Shown: positions 33,017-41,417 of the stretch, piece by piece
Position numbering within the stretch: position 1 is the stretch's first letter
Layout: every line of letters starts with the position of its first letter
Assembly (NCBI RefSeq): GCF_036195325.1
Contig: NZ_CP108101.1
Location: 6,758,001 to 6,822,000 of the forward strand
Direction of reading: 5' to 3'
Source of the DNA: Streptomyces sp. NBC_00234
GTDB taxonomy: Bacteria > Actinomycetota > Actinomycetes > Streptomycetales > Streptomycetaceae
Length of the DNA: 64,000 nt
Position numbers and translations under genes: made by a program
The notes under the pieces: model-generated
Told to the model about the DNA's origin: nothing
Database searches by the model: none
The model's input: the letters and a program-made list of their open reading frames with translations, nothing else

Positions 33017-33341
33017 GGGGCCCCTCCGGAGTGTCTCCTCGGGCAACGAACGTTCGGCGGGAACGGATGCGTACCCGGGTATCCGTTCGTCACCCTGCGG
33101 GGACCCTCCTGCACGGCCCCGGACCGGCCGGAACGCAGCTGCGGGCCGTGCCACCGGGCGAGCGGAGACGGGATCGGTGCCGGAGGGTCGCTGCGGGCCG
33201 TGCCACCGGGAGGCAGATGACCGCGATACGTGGGTGGGGCCGTGCAGGAGGGTCCCCGCAGGGGCGGGCGTACGACCCGGGTTCGGTCGCTCCGTACCCG
33301 GGTGCCACGCCCGCCCCGAGGAGACACTCCGGAGGGGCCCC
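33017..33341. repeat. Nested pair of perfect 27-bp inverted repeats
   Basis: Outer arms 33017-33043 and 33315-33341 are perfect reverse complements over 27 bp (starting GGGGCCCCTCCGGAG). Inner arms 33094-33120 and 33236-33262 are also perfect over 27 bp (starting CCTGCGGGGACCCTCC). The two pairs are concentric, so 325 bp can fold as one long interrupted stem. In the central loop a 21-bp direct repeat (GCTGCGGGCCGTGCC core) occurs at 33138-33158 and 33190-33210. The region lies between the gluconolactonase gene and the gene at 33534 and has no supportable protein. Confidence 0.85.
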
Positions 33342-33359
33342 ACCCAACCACCCACCGGT

Positions 33360-33437
33360 CAGGTGACGACCCGGGCACCCGCCCCGCCCGACCCACCACC
33401 GGGCAGGTGACGACCCGGGCACCCGCCCCGCCCGACC
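33360..33437 (+). repeat. Tandem direct repeat, period 44 bp
   Basis: The block CAGGTGACGACCCGGGCACC plus a GCCCCGCCCGACC tail begins at 33360 and again at 33404, identical over about 33 bp. It continues the repeat-rich intergenic region. A Streptomyces promoter for the next gene may lie at about 33480-33500 (CGTATAAAGG). Confidence 0.75.
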
Positions 33438-33533
33438 ACCACAATGCCCCCGGGCCGGGCGCACCGCGCGGGCGCCTCGGGGGAAACCTCCGTATAAAGG
33501 GCCGTGAGAGCCCACCGGCGGAGGAGGCCCGGG

Positions 33534-34760
33534 ATGCAGTGGACCGAGCGTGACCGGCGGGAGGACCACGGCCCCGTCCGGTACGGCCCGCCCGCCCCCG
33601 ACCCCGGCCTCCCCGTGGTCCCCGAGCTCGCAGCCGTACTCGCCGCTGCCGCCGCCCGCACCCGCCCCGAACCCCCCGGCGGCGGACGGGTCCTGCGGGA
33701 GGCGGCCGGCTCGTACTGGGCGCGCCGTGGCCTGGTGACCGCGCCGGAGGAGATCGTCGCCGCCCCCGGAGCCCAGCCGCTGCTCCTGGCGCTGATCGCG
33801 GCCCACGGCGGTGACGTCCTCATGCCCCGCCCCTGCCCCGCCACCTGGTCGCCGCAGGCCCGCCTCCTCGGCAGCCCCGCCTACCATGTGCCGACCCCGG
33901 CCGAGTGCGGCGGCATCCCCGATCCGTACGCCCTGCTCGAAACCGTCCGCAGGGTACGCGCCGAGGGCGGCCGGCCCCGGCTCCTGCTGATCTCGGTGGC
34001 CGACGACCCCACCGCCACCGTCGCCCCGCCCGAACTGGTCCGCGAGGCGTGCGAGGCGGCGGTCGCCGAAGGGCTCCACATCATCAGCGACGAGACCTGG
34101 CGCGACACCCTCCACCGGCCGCACGACACGGTCCTGCTCAGCCCGGCCGAGATGTGCCCCGACGACGTGACCGTGCTCTCCGACCTGGCCGGCGCACTGA
34201 CCCCGGCGGCCTGGCCGGTCGCGGTGGCCCGGTTCCCGGACACCGAGCGGGCCGCGGTGCGCCGCGACCGTACCCTCGACGTCCTCACCGCACTCGGTGC
34301 CCTCGTCGCCGGACCCGTCGCACCGGCCGCAGCCCACGCGCTGCGCGAACCGGAGGCCCTCGCGGTCAGGATGCGGCAGGCCGCCGAGCTCCAGGCGATC
34401 GTCGCCGCGGCGGCGCACCGGGCCGTGCTCACCTCCGGCGCCCTGGCCAGGCCCCCGCAGGCGGGCCGTCACCTGTACGCGGATCTCGGCCCGCTGCGGT
34501 CCCGGCTGGCGGCCCGCGGCGTCACGGACTCCATGGAGCTGGAGGAGTACCTCACGGACCGGCTCGGTACTCCGACACCCGGCGGGCACCGGTTCGGGGA
34601 CGAACTGGGCGCCCTGCGGGTGCGGCTGGCCACCGGACCGCTGCTCGGGGCAACCCACGAGGAGCAGACGGAGTCCCTCACTGCGGTGGAGCCCTTGAAA
34701 TTGCCGCATGTCGCCCAGGCGCTGAACATGTTCGCAAGCGCCCTCGACGAACTCCGATGA
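33534..34760 (+). CDS. Fold-type I aminotransferase-like protein lacking the PLP lysine
   Basis: A 408-residue protein with the layout of class I/II aminotransferases: YWARRGLVTAPEEIVAAPGAQPLLLALIAAHGGDVLMPRPC corresponds to the cofactor-phosphate helix region, LLISVADDPTATVAPPELVREACEAA to the N-P-x-G region, and HIISDETWRD (182-191) to the D-x-x-Y strand. The expected S-x-S-K-x-x-G loop reads VTVLSDLAGALTPAAWPVAVARF (SDLAG, 216-220), with Asp where the Schiff-base lysine should be. The usual NPTGT also reads DPTAT. It is probably not a normal transaminase. The ATG at 33534 follows GGAGGAGG; the NAPE-PLD-like gene starts 12 bp after its stop. Confidence 0.75.
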   Translation: MQWTERDRREDHGPVRYGPPAPDPGLPVVPELAAVLAAAAARTRPEPPGGGRVLREAAGSYWARRGLVTAPEEIVAAPGAQPLLLALIAAHGGDVLMPRPCPATWSPQARLLGSPAYHVPTPAECGGIPDPYALLETVRRVRAEGGRPRLLLISVADDPTATVAPPELVREACEAAVAEGLHIISDETWRDTLHRPHDTVLLSPAEMCPDDVTVLSDLAGALTPAAWPVAVARFPDTERAAVRRDRTLDVLTALGALVAGPVAPAAAHALREPEALAVRMRQAAELQAIVAAAAHRAVLTSGALARPPQAGRHLYADLGPLRSRLAARGVTDSMELEEYLTDRLGTPTPGGHRFGDELGALRVRLATGPLLGATHEEQTESLTAVEPLKLPHVAQALNMFASALDELR

Positions 34761-34772
34761 AGGAGCCGCTCG

Positions 34773-35801
34773 ATGACGGAACAGACGCAGCGTCCGCCGG
34801 CCAGGACCGGGACCGCGGTGCCGGACCGCGCGACCGCGCCACGCCCGCTGGGCGAGGTCCGTGTCTGGCCCAGTACCTTCGCCGACCGTCTCACCACGCC
34901 CCTGCCCGGTATCCGGGGTATGACGCGCCTGGCCCGTGAGGGGGCCATGCGCCCGAACGCCGAGGGTCTGCGCGGTGTTCACCGCCTGCCGTTCGCCCCC
35001 GGCCCGCTGCCCGTGACGGACCGCACCACGACCGCGGTGACCTGGGCCGGGCACGCCAGCTGGATCGTGCGCATCGGAGGGCTCACGGTCCTCACCGACC
35101 CGGTGTGGTCCCGCCGGATACTCGGGACCCCGGCCAGGATCACGCCCGTCGGTGTCCGCTGGGAGGAACTCCCGCACGTCGACGCGGTCGTCATCAGCCA
35201 CAACCACTACGACCACCTCGACGCCCCCACCCTGCGCAGGCTGCCCAGGGACACCCCGCTGTTCGTCCCGGCGGGCCTCGGCCTCTGGTGCCGACGCCGC
35301 CGCTTCACCTGTGTCACGGAACTGGACTGGTGGGAGTCGGCGGAACTGGGCGGTGTCCGTTTCGACTTCGTCCCGTCGCACCACTGGTCCAAGCGGACGC
35401 TCACCGACACCTGCCGGTCCCTCTGGGGCGGCTGGGTGCTCGGCGAGCAGCGGGACGGGGGACAGCGGATCTACTTCGCGGGGGACACCGGTTACGGGCA
35501 CTGGTTCAAGGAGATCGGCCGCCGCCACCCCGGCCTCGACCTGGCCATGCTGCCGATCGGGGCGTACGAACCGCGCTGGTGGCTCCGCGACGTGCACACC
35601 GACCCGGAGGACGCCGTTCGGGCGTACGAGGACCTCGGGGCCCGGGCGATGGCCCCGATGCACTGGGCGACGTTCCTGCTCTCCGCCGAGCCGGTCCTCG
35701 AACCGCTCACCCGGCTCCGTACCGAGTGGCAGCGGGCCGGGCACCCGCGTGAGCGGCTCTGGGACCTGCCGATCGGCGCCTCACGCGTGTGCGGTCACTG
35801 A
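34773..35801 (+). CDS. Metallo-beta-lactamase-fold hydrolase, NAPE-PLD-like
   Basis: A 342-residue MBL-fold protein. The HxHxDH motif is HNHYDH (143-148), followed by DFVPSHHWSKR, RIYFAGDTGYGHWFKEIG and MAPMHWATFLLS with later metal ligands. N-terminal VTWAGHASWIVRIGG and LTDPVWSRR are hallmarks of the N-acyl-phosphatidylethanolamine phospholipase D-like branch (also related to RomA). It probably cleaves a phosphodiester in a lipid; the exact substrate is unknown. It is co-transcribed with the aminotransferase-fold gene 12 bp upstream and overlaps the convergent DedA gene by seven bases at the stops. Confidence 0.9.
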   Translation: MTEQTQRPPARTGTAVPDRATAPRPLGEVRVWPSTFADRLTTPLPGIRGMTRLAREGAMRPNAEGLRGVHRLPFAPGPLPVTDRTTTAVTWAGHASWIVRIGGLTVLTDPVWSRRILGTPARITPVGVRWEELPHVDAVVISHNHYDHLDAPTLRRLPRDTPLFVPAGLGLWCRRRRFTCVTELDWWESAELGGVRFDFVPSHHWSKRTLTDTCRSLWGGWVLGEQRDGGQRIYFAGDTGYGHWFKEIGRRHPGLDLAMLPIGAYEPRWWLRDVHTDPEDAVRAYEDLGARAMAPMHWATFLLSAEPVLEPLTRLRTEWQRAGHPRERLWDLPIGASRVCGH

Positions 35802-36442
35802 CCCGCGGCCCCGTCGGGGCCGTGCCCGAACCGCACCCGCAGCCTGCGCCACACCGTCGGTGCCGCACTGATCAGCAGCGTCAGGGCCACCGCGGCGAGC
35901 ACGCCCTGCCACGGCTCGGGAAAGAGCGCCCCGCCCAGGATCCCGATCAGCTGGTACGTCGCGGCCCAGGCCAGACACGCGGGAACGTCCCCGCGGGCGA
36001 ACCTGCGCAGCGGCATCCGGCCGAGGAGACACGCCAGCATCACCGGAATCCGTCCCGCGGGCACCAGCCGGGACAGCACCAGCACCGTCGCGCCGTGCTC
36101 GTCCAGCTTCTCCTGCGCCTGCGCCAGCCGCTCCGGAGCCGCCCTGGAGCTGAGGGCCCGCAGCCACTTCGAGCCGTTCCTGGAGCGCACTCCCCGCTGC
36201 CCCAGCCAGTAGAGGCAGATGTCGCCGAGGAACGCGGCGGCCGACGCCACCACGAACACCACGAGCAGCGCGAACGGGTCCTCGTGATGGAACGCCACCA
36301 CGGCCGCCGAACTCACCAGCGCCCCCGTCGGCACCACCGGCACCAGGGAGCCCAGCGCCACCAGGAGGAAGAGGGACGGATAGCCGACGGCCTGCTGGGT
36401 GGAGTCCGGCGGCAGCTGCCCGACCACCTCGGTGATCACCAC
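35795..36442 (-). CDS. DedA family membrane protein
   Basis: A 215-residue multi-span protein. YPSLFLLVALGSLVPVVPTGALVSSAAVVAFHH carries the first re-entrant segment, FVVASAAAFLGDICLYWLGQRG matches the G-D-x-x-x-Y-x-x-G motif, and HGATVLVLSRLVPAGRIPVMLACLLGRMPLRRFARGD matches the conserved R-F-x-P-x-x-R region. DedA proteins flip undecaprenyl phosphate or phospholipids. The GTG start (36442) lies inside the upstream metallo-hydrolase gene, with a 7-bp overlap, so the two are coupled. It converges on the NAPE-PLD-like gene. Confidence 0.9.
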   Translation of the reverse strand: MVITEVVGQLPPDSTQQAVGYPSLFLLVALGSLVPVVPTGALVSSAAVVAFHHEDPFALLVVFVVASAAAFLGDICLYWLGQRGVRSRNGSKWLRALSSRAAPERLAQAQEKLDEHGATVLVLSRLVPAGRIPVMLACLLGRMPLRRFARGDVPACLAWAATYQLIGILGGALFPEPWQGVLAAVALTLLISAAPTVWRRLRVRFGHGPDGAAGQ

Positions 36443-37218
36443 GCGGCCTCCGGCCGCACGCGCTCTCCGTGCTCCAGCCGGTGCACCGCCACCTCGGGGG
36501 CCAGCCGGGCGGCCTGGCGCACGAACTCCTCACCGGGCGCGTGGAACTCGTGGGGCCGGATCGCGTCCATCCCGACGGGCCAGTACGTGCCGTAGTGCAC
36601 CGGGACGGCCGAGCGCGGCCTGAGCCGGGTCAGCGCCTCGGCGGCGCGGGTCGCGTCCAGGTGGCCGTGCCCCAGCCAGGGGCCCCAGCCGCCGACCGGC
36701 AGCAGCGCCACGTCGACCGGACCGATCGCCTCGGCCATGCCGTCGAAGAGGCCGGTGTCTCCCGCGAAGTACGTGCGCGCCTCGCCCTCGACGACGTAAC
36801 CGAGCGCGGGTGAGCGGTGCGGACCGACGGGCAGCCTGCGGCCGTCGTGCCGGGCCGGGACCGCGCGCACCCGCAGTCCGCCCGCCTTCATCTCGTCGCC
36901 CGCGTCGACCTCGGTGATGTGCAGTCCCCGCACCCGCCGCAGGATCCGCAACCCCGGCACGGCCCGGACGGCCCCCGCGGGCACGACCAGTCGGCTGCCG
37001 GGGGCGAGCCGGGCCAGCGAGGGCAGATGGAGATGGTCGGAGTGCAGGTGCGAGACGAGCACCAGCTCGGCGGCGGCGGCCTCGGGCGGCGGCACCGCGC
37101 CGCGGCGGCGGCGCAGATGCGCGAAGCGCCGCACGAAGAGGGGGTCGGTCAGGACCCGGACCCCGGAATCCTCGATCGTGCACGTGGCATGACCCCACCA
37201 GGTGACCTCCACCGCCAC
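36436..37218 (-). CDS. Metallo-beta-lactamase-fold hydrolase (UlaG-like)
   Basis: A 260-residue MBL-fold protein. EVTWWGHATCTIEDSGVRVLTDPLF is the typical opening; HLHSDH (57-62) is the metal motif; ARHDGRRLPVGPH, TYFAGDTGLFDGM and AVPVHYGTYWPVGMD carry the remaining ligands. The GTG at 37218 follows GAGGAGG. It belongs to the same broad branch as the hydrolase at 34773 but is shorter and clearly different. It is coupled to DedA by a 7-bp overlap, which hints at a lipid or envelope phosphodiester substrate; this is inference. Confidence 0.88.
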   Translation of the reverse strand: MAVEVTWWGHATCTIEDSGVRVLTDPLFVRRFAHLRRRRGAVPPPEAAAAELVLVSHLHSDHLHLPSLARLAPGSRLVVPAGAVRAVPGLRILRRVRGLHITEVDAGDEMKAGGLRVRAVPARHDGRRLPVGPHRSPALGYVVEGEARTYFAGDTGLFDGMAEAIGPVDVALLPVGGWGPWLGHGHLDATRAAEALTRLRPRSAVPVHYGTYWPVGMDAIRPHEFHAPGEEFVRQAARLAPEVAVHRLEHGERVRPEAAW

Positions 37219-37405
37219 GCGTCGCCTCCTCGCTCAGCCCCGCACGCATCGAGCCCGCGTACCGTCCCGTACGAGCCTATGCGCCTCGAGCCCCTCGCAC
37301 GCCGGAGCACACCAGTCCGCCCCCTCCCGCTCGGGTTCGGGCGGCTACGGACCGCTACCGGCGGGGTAGGGTCGGTGCCCGCGTCTGCGTTCGGGGGAAC
37401 GGGTC

Positions 37406-37810
37406 ATGAGTGAGGTACGGGTGGCGGCCATCGCCAGTCTCACACCGCTGGAAGAGCTCGACGAGGACCCCTTTCTCGTCGACACGCGCAGCCAGCAGGC
37501 CATGTGCGCCCGCTGGGCGGCCGACCACGGATACGTCGTCACCCGCCAGCTGAGGGTCTACCGGCTGCGGCCCGACCACTGCGCCCTGTGGGCCGACGTC
37601 GAGGGCGGGGACATCGAGCTGTTCGTGGCACCGAACGACCGGGTCCTCGCGCAGGCCCTCACCTCCGTGCCCGACTTCACGGCCGAGTGCGCACGGCGCG
37701 GCATACGGCTGGAGCTGGCCGGCCTCGACGAACCGGTGTACACCGCCCGGTCGAAGGCCGGCGTCCACCGCAGACTCTCCATGCCGACCGCCGGTTACGA
37801 CGGCTGCTGA
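37406..37810 (+). CDS. Conserved hypothetical protein, weakly resolvase-like
   Basis: A 134-residue protein that I cannot assign. RSQQAMCARWAADHGYVVTRQLRVYRL and PDFTAECARRGIRLELAG recall the S/T-Q-x-x-x-C-x-x-W-A-x-x-x-G and the A-R-G-V segments of serine-recombinase N-terminal domains, but the catalytic serine and arginines are not evident. It has a Shine-Dalgarno-like GGGGGAACGGG before the ATG at 37406. It lies 98 bp before the phosphodiesterase gene on the same strand. Codon use is typical of the region, so it is a real gene. Confidence 0.7.
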   Translation: MSEVRVAAIASLTPLEELDEDPFLVDTRSQQAMCARWAADHGYVVTRQLRVYRLRPDHCALWADVEGGDIELFVAPNDRVLAQALTSVPDFTAECARRGIRLELAGLDEPVYTARSKAGVHRRLSMPTAGYDGC

Positions 37811-37907
37811 CGGCCACGCCCGGCTCCGGAACGTACGGCGTCCGCTGTGAAAAGCTGGTTACGGGCCCTGTGACCACATGCCGGGCCCGGACGTGAGGTG
37901 GAACGGC

Positions 37908-40043
37908 GTGACGGACGGGCGATTGCGTACGGCGGGCAGAGCCCTGATGCGCGTGCTGGTGGTCTGGGCGGTCTCCACCCTGACGATGCTCGTGCTCGCC
38001 GGGATCCTGCCCGAATTCCAGCTCCAGTCGGACGACGGCGACACCATCACCAAGACCGCCTTCACCGCGGCCTGGGGAGCGGGAGCGTTCGGTCTGCTCT
38101 CGGCGCTGGTCTGGCCCCTGCTGGTGCGGGCCCTGCTCATCGTGCCCGCGCTCGTCCTGGGCGCGCTGGTCTTCTTCCTGAACGGCTCGTTCCTGCTGAT
38201 CGCGCTGCGCCTCATTCCGGACGGGCGGGGCGTCGCCGATCCGGAGACCGCGGTCGTCGTCGCCGCGGTGATGTCGGCCGTCGCCTCCGCGACCTCCACC
38301 GCCCTCGCCGTCCGTGACGACGACGCCTACCGGCGCCGGCTCTCCCGGCTCGCCGACCGGCGCCGCCGCCGCAGGGGCACGGCGGGCACCGCGGACGGCG
38401 GCCGGAAGGGCCCGCCCGGCACGGTGTTCATCCAGCTCGACGGGGTCGGTCACGACGCGCTGACGAAGGCCGCGGCGGACGGACTGATGCCGACCGTCGC
38501 CGCATGGCTGACCGACCGGACGGGCCACCGGCTGATGCCGTGGCGCACCGACTGGTCGAGCCAGACCGGCGCCAGTCAGCTGGGCATCCTGCACGGCAGC
38601 AACGAGGACGTGCCCGCCTTCCGGTGGTACGAGAAGGAGACCGGCACGGTCATGGTCTCCAGCAGGCCCGCGAGCGCGCTCGAACTCCAGCGCCGCGCCA
38701 TCGCCCGCACCCACGACGGCGGTCTGCTCACCGTCGACGGGGCGAGCCGCGGCAATCTCTTCAGCGGCGGCGCCGACCAGCTCGCCCTCGTGCTGTCGAT
38801 GGCCGCACGGCGCGGCAAGGGACGGCGCTCGCGCGCCGGGTACTTCGCGTACTTCTCCGACCCCGCCAACGCCGTCAGGACCGCGCTCTCCTTCGTCGCC
38901 GAGACCTGCCGCGAGATCGGTCAGTCGACACGGGCACGGCTGCGGAAGGAGACCCCGCGGATCAAGCGCGGCGGCCTCTACCCCTTCATCCGGGCCTTCG
39001 CCACCGTCGTCGAACGCGATGTGGTGGTCGCCGCCGTCATCGGGGACATGTTCGCCGGCCGCACCGCCGTCTACGCCGACCTGGTCGCCTACGACGAGGT
39101 CGCGCACCACTCGGGGCCGCACAGCCGGGACGCGGAGAGGGTCCTGGAACGGCTCGACCGCTCCCTCGCCCTCATCACGAAGGTCGCCGAACAGGCCCCG
39201 CGCACCTACCGCATCGTGCTGCTCTCCGACCACGGCCAGAGCCCCGGCGAGACCTTCGCGGGGAAGTACGGACTGACGCTGAAGGACCTGGTGCGGGCGG
39301 GCTGCGGACTGCCCGTTCCCCGGCGGGCGCAGCGTACGAAGAGCGGTTCGGAGGCACGCGACGCGGTCCGGATCGCGCTGCACCGGCCCGTCGCGGCGGG
39401 GGACGCCGAGCATCCCGCGAAGGCGTCCGACCCGGTCGTGCTCGCTTCGGGCAACCTCGGGCTGCTGTCCTTCCCGGACATCGCCGGGCGGGCCTCGCGC
39501 GAGGAGATCGACCGCCGTCACCCCGCGTTGCTGGGCACGCTCGCCAATCATCCGGGGATCGGTTTCCTGCTCGTACGGACCGAGGAGCACGGCTCCGTGG
39601 TGCTGGGGGCGGGCGTCGAGATCCCGGTGTCCGAGCTGAAGGACGGGGACGGGCCGCTCGCCGTCTTCGGTCCCGGTGCGGCGGACGCGGTGCGGCGCAC
39701 CGACACCTTCGCGCATGTCGCCGACGTCATGATCAATTCGATGTACGACCCGGGCACGGGGACCGTCCACGCCTTCGAGGAACAGATCGGTTCGCACGGT
39801 GGGCTGGGCGGGGAGCAGTCGCGGCCGTTCCTGCTCTGGCCCGCCGGAATGACGGATCCGCTCGACACGGCGGGAACCGGGGGAGTGCTGGTGGGCGCCG
39901 AAGCCGTCCACCGGGTACTGGTCTGCTGGCTGCGCGAGGCATCGGGGCCGCAGGTGCCGCTGCCCCCGGACGCCGTTCCGGCCCCGAACGCCGACGAGCA
40001 GCGGCCGTCCGCGGGCGACGCGGTGCCCGGCGCCCTGGGCTGA
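37908..40043 (+). CDS. Membrane-anchored alkaline-phosphatase-superfamily phosphodiesterase
   Basis: A roughly 711-residue protein. The N-terminal 145 residues contain four hydrophobic helices (ALMRVLVVWAVSTLTMLVLAG, WGAGAFGLLSALVWPLLV, ALLIVPALVLGALVFFLNG, TAVVVAAVMSAVASATS), resembling a phage-holin-like domain. After a basic linker (RRRLSRLADRRRRRR) comes a type I phosphodiesterase/nucleotide-pyrophosphatase domain: VFIQLDGVGHDALTKA with the metal Asp, DWSSQTGASQLGILHG with the nucleophile region, VYADLVAYDEVAHHSGP, VLLSDHGQSPG and IGSHGGLGGEQSRPF. The catalytic part may face either side. I prefer the GTG at 37908 with GAGGTGGAA upstream; an ATG at 37878 lacks such a site. Envelope glycerophosphate or lipid substrates are plausible. 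Confidence 0.85.
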   Translation: MTDGRLRTAGRALMRVLVVWAVSTLTMLVLAGILPEFQLQSDDGDTITKTAFTAAWGAGAFGLLSALVWPLLVRALLIVPALVLGALVFFLNGSFLLIALRLIPDGRGVADPETAVVVAAVMSAVASATSTALAVRDDDAYRRRLSRLADRRRRRRGTAGTADGGRKGPPGTVFIQLDGVGHDALTKAAADGLMPTVAAWLTDRTGHRLMPWRTDWSSQTGASQLGILHGSNEDVPAFRWYEKETGTVMVSSRPASALELQRRAIARTHDGGLLTVDGASRGNLFSGGADQLALVLSMAARRGKGRRSRAGYFAYFSDPANAVRTALSFVAETCREIGQSTRARLRKETPRIKRGGLYPFIRAFATVVERDVVVAAVIGDMFAGRTAVYADLVAYDEVAHHSGPHSRDAERVLERLDRSLALITKVAEQAPRTYRIVLLSDHGQSPGETFAGKYGLTLKDLVRAGCGLPVPRRAQRTKSGSEARDAVRIALHRPVAAGDAEHPAKASDPVVLASGNLGLLSFPDIAGRASREEIDRRHPALLGTLANHPGIGFLLVRTEEHGSVVLGAGVEIPVSELKDGDGPLAVFGPGAADAVRRTDTFAHVADVMINSMYDPGTGTVHAFEEQIGSHGGLGGEQSRPFLLWPAGMTDPLDTAGTGGVLVGAEAVHRVLVCWLREASGPQVPLPPDAVPAPNADEQRPSAGDAVPGALG

Positions 40044-40082
40044 CGGGCCGACGGACGCCCCCGTGATCCGCCGGCCCCCTGC

Positions 40083-41048
40083 TCAGCCGGTGTGCTGCCC
40101 CGCGAAGTTGGCGCCGATCCGCATGCGCAGATACTCCTCCGCGGTGATCGGCGGATAGGTGGAGCCGGGGCTCTCGATCACCACGTCACTGTTGGCCTGG
40201 GCGAAGAACGCCAGGCTGTGGCGTGCTCCCCGGTACTCGTCCGGGCCCGGACTCCTGACCCGGTGGAAGGTGGAGGGCAGCCGGTCGTCGCTCCACCGCA
40301 TCAGCATGTCGCCGATGTTGCAGGTGATGGCATCCGCGGACGGTGTGACCGGGGTCCATGCCCCGCCCTCCGCCTCCTTCCCGGGGCAGACCTGGAGGCC
40401 GCCCTGTCCTTCCTGCTGGAAGAGCAGGGTGAGGCAGTCGAAATCGGTGTGGGCGCCCGCCCGCCACGTGGGCGGGCCGTCGCCCGCCTCCTCGCCCGCC
40501 GCCTCGGGCAGCGCGAAGTAGTGCAGCAGGCGCAGCGTGCTGCGGTACGAGTCCGCGGCCGGGTCGTGCGCGGTCGCGAAGAAGTCCGTGGCGAAGCCCA
40601 GCCGGTCGGCGAAGCAGGAGAGCACGCGCATGGCCACGCCCCAGCACTGCGCCTCGAAGTCGAGCACGGTCGTCCGGAAGCCCGCGACCTCCCGGTCGTC
40701 CGGCCACAGGTCGGCCATGCGCGGTCGCGTGACCTGGTACGACTCCTTGTCGTCGGGGGTACCGATCGAGGGGCGCACCTGACTCCGGCTCTCCCAGCCG
40801 GAGTTGAGCCCCTCGCGCAGCGGGTACTGCGCCTTGGTCTCTTCGGGGAGCGCGAAGAACGCCCGCGATGCGGCGAACGCCCGGTCGACATCGGCCTGTC
40901 CGATGCCGTGGTTGAAGATCTGGAAGAAGCCGGCGTCGGTCGCGGCCTCCCACAGTTCCTCCGTGATGACGGCCTTGCGGCGGTCGAAGTCCGCCAGGTC
41001 GATACGCCGGATCTCGCGGGCCGTGGTCTCCGTGCCCCGGCCGCCCAT
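40083..41048 (-). CDS. 2-oxoglutarate/Fe(II) oxygenase, isopenicillin-N-synthase-like
   Basis: A 321-residue member of the IPNS-like family. The iron facial triad is His200 and Asp202 (GAHTDFDCLTLLFQQ) and His262 (STFHRVRSP); the co-substrate arginine is in ARHSLAFF. The N-terminal DIOX_N segment reads RRIDLADFDRRKAVITEELWEAATDAGFFQIFNHGI. The substrate is unknown; relatives hydroxylate, desaturate or cyclise small molecules. I choose the ATG at 41048 because AGGGAAG lies five bases upstream; a GTG at 41117 would add 23 residues. It converges on the phosphodiesterase gene. Confidence 0.87.
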   Translation of the reverse strand: MGGRGTETTAREIRRIDLADFDRRKAVITEELWEAATDAGFFQIFNHGIGQADVDRAFAASRAFFALPEETKAQYPLREGLNSGWESRSQVRPSIGTPDDKESYQVTRPRMADLWPDDREVAGFRTTVLDFEAQCWGVAMRVLSCFADRLGFATDFFATAHDPAADSYRSTLRLLHYFALPEAAGEEAGDGPPTWRAGAHTDFDCLTLLFQQEGQGGLQVCPGKEAEGGAWTPVTPSADAITCNIGDMLMRWSDDRLPSTFHRVRSPGPDEYRGARHSLAFFAQANSDVVIESPGSTYPPITAEEYLRMRIGANFAGQHTG

Positions 41049-41417
41049 GCGGGCTTCCCTGTCGAGCTCGGCGAGGCCGTATCCGGCGGGAGGGGGAGTC
41101 GAACGGTTCTGGTTCACAGCGGCAGTGCTCCGTTTCGGGAGGTCACCTTCAGCGGCTGACGGAGTGCAGTCACCGCCCCTGCACTCCCACCGGGCTCCGG
41201 GGTGCTGCCCCTCGGCCTCGGCCACGATCGGTTCGTGGGCTTGCACGCGAAGCGTGCGCGATGGGGACGACTCTGCCGGATCCGTGTTGCACGACGGCCA
41301 GGGGGCGTTAAAGCGGTGTTACGTGTAGCCGACCGCTCATCGTCCGTCTCCTCGCCCGCCGGGTGTCCGCGCGGGCTGCTCAGGGGCATTGTCAGTGGTG
41401 GGCGGCAGGATGGGGGC

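Noticed and set aside
33138..33437. Possible CRISPR-like array
   Set aside because: Only two copies each of a 21-bp and a 33-bp unit, no regular spacers and no cas genes; better described as inverted and tandem repeats.
33090..35744. An 884-codon minus-strand frame across the repeat region
   Set aside because: It is antisense to the aminotransferase-fold and metallo-hydrolase genes and its part over the repeats reads as Gly/Arg/Pro-rich text.
37908..38340. Phage holin call for the phosphodiesterase N-terminus
   Set aside because: The four helices resemble holin-like domains but no phage genes are near; it is more likely the membrane anchor of the enzyme.
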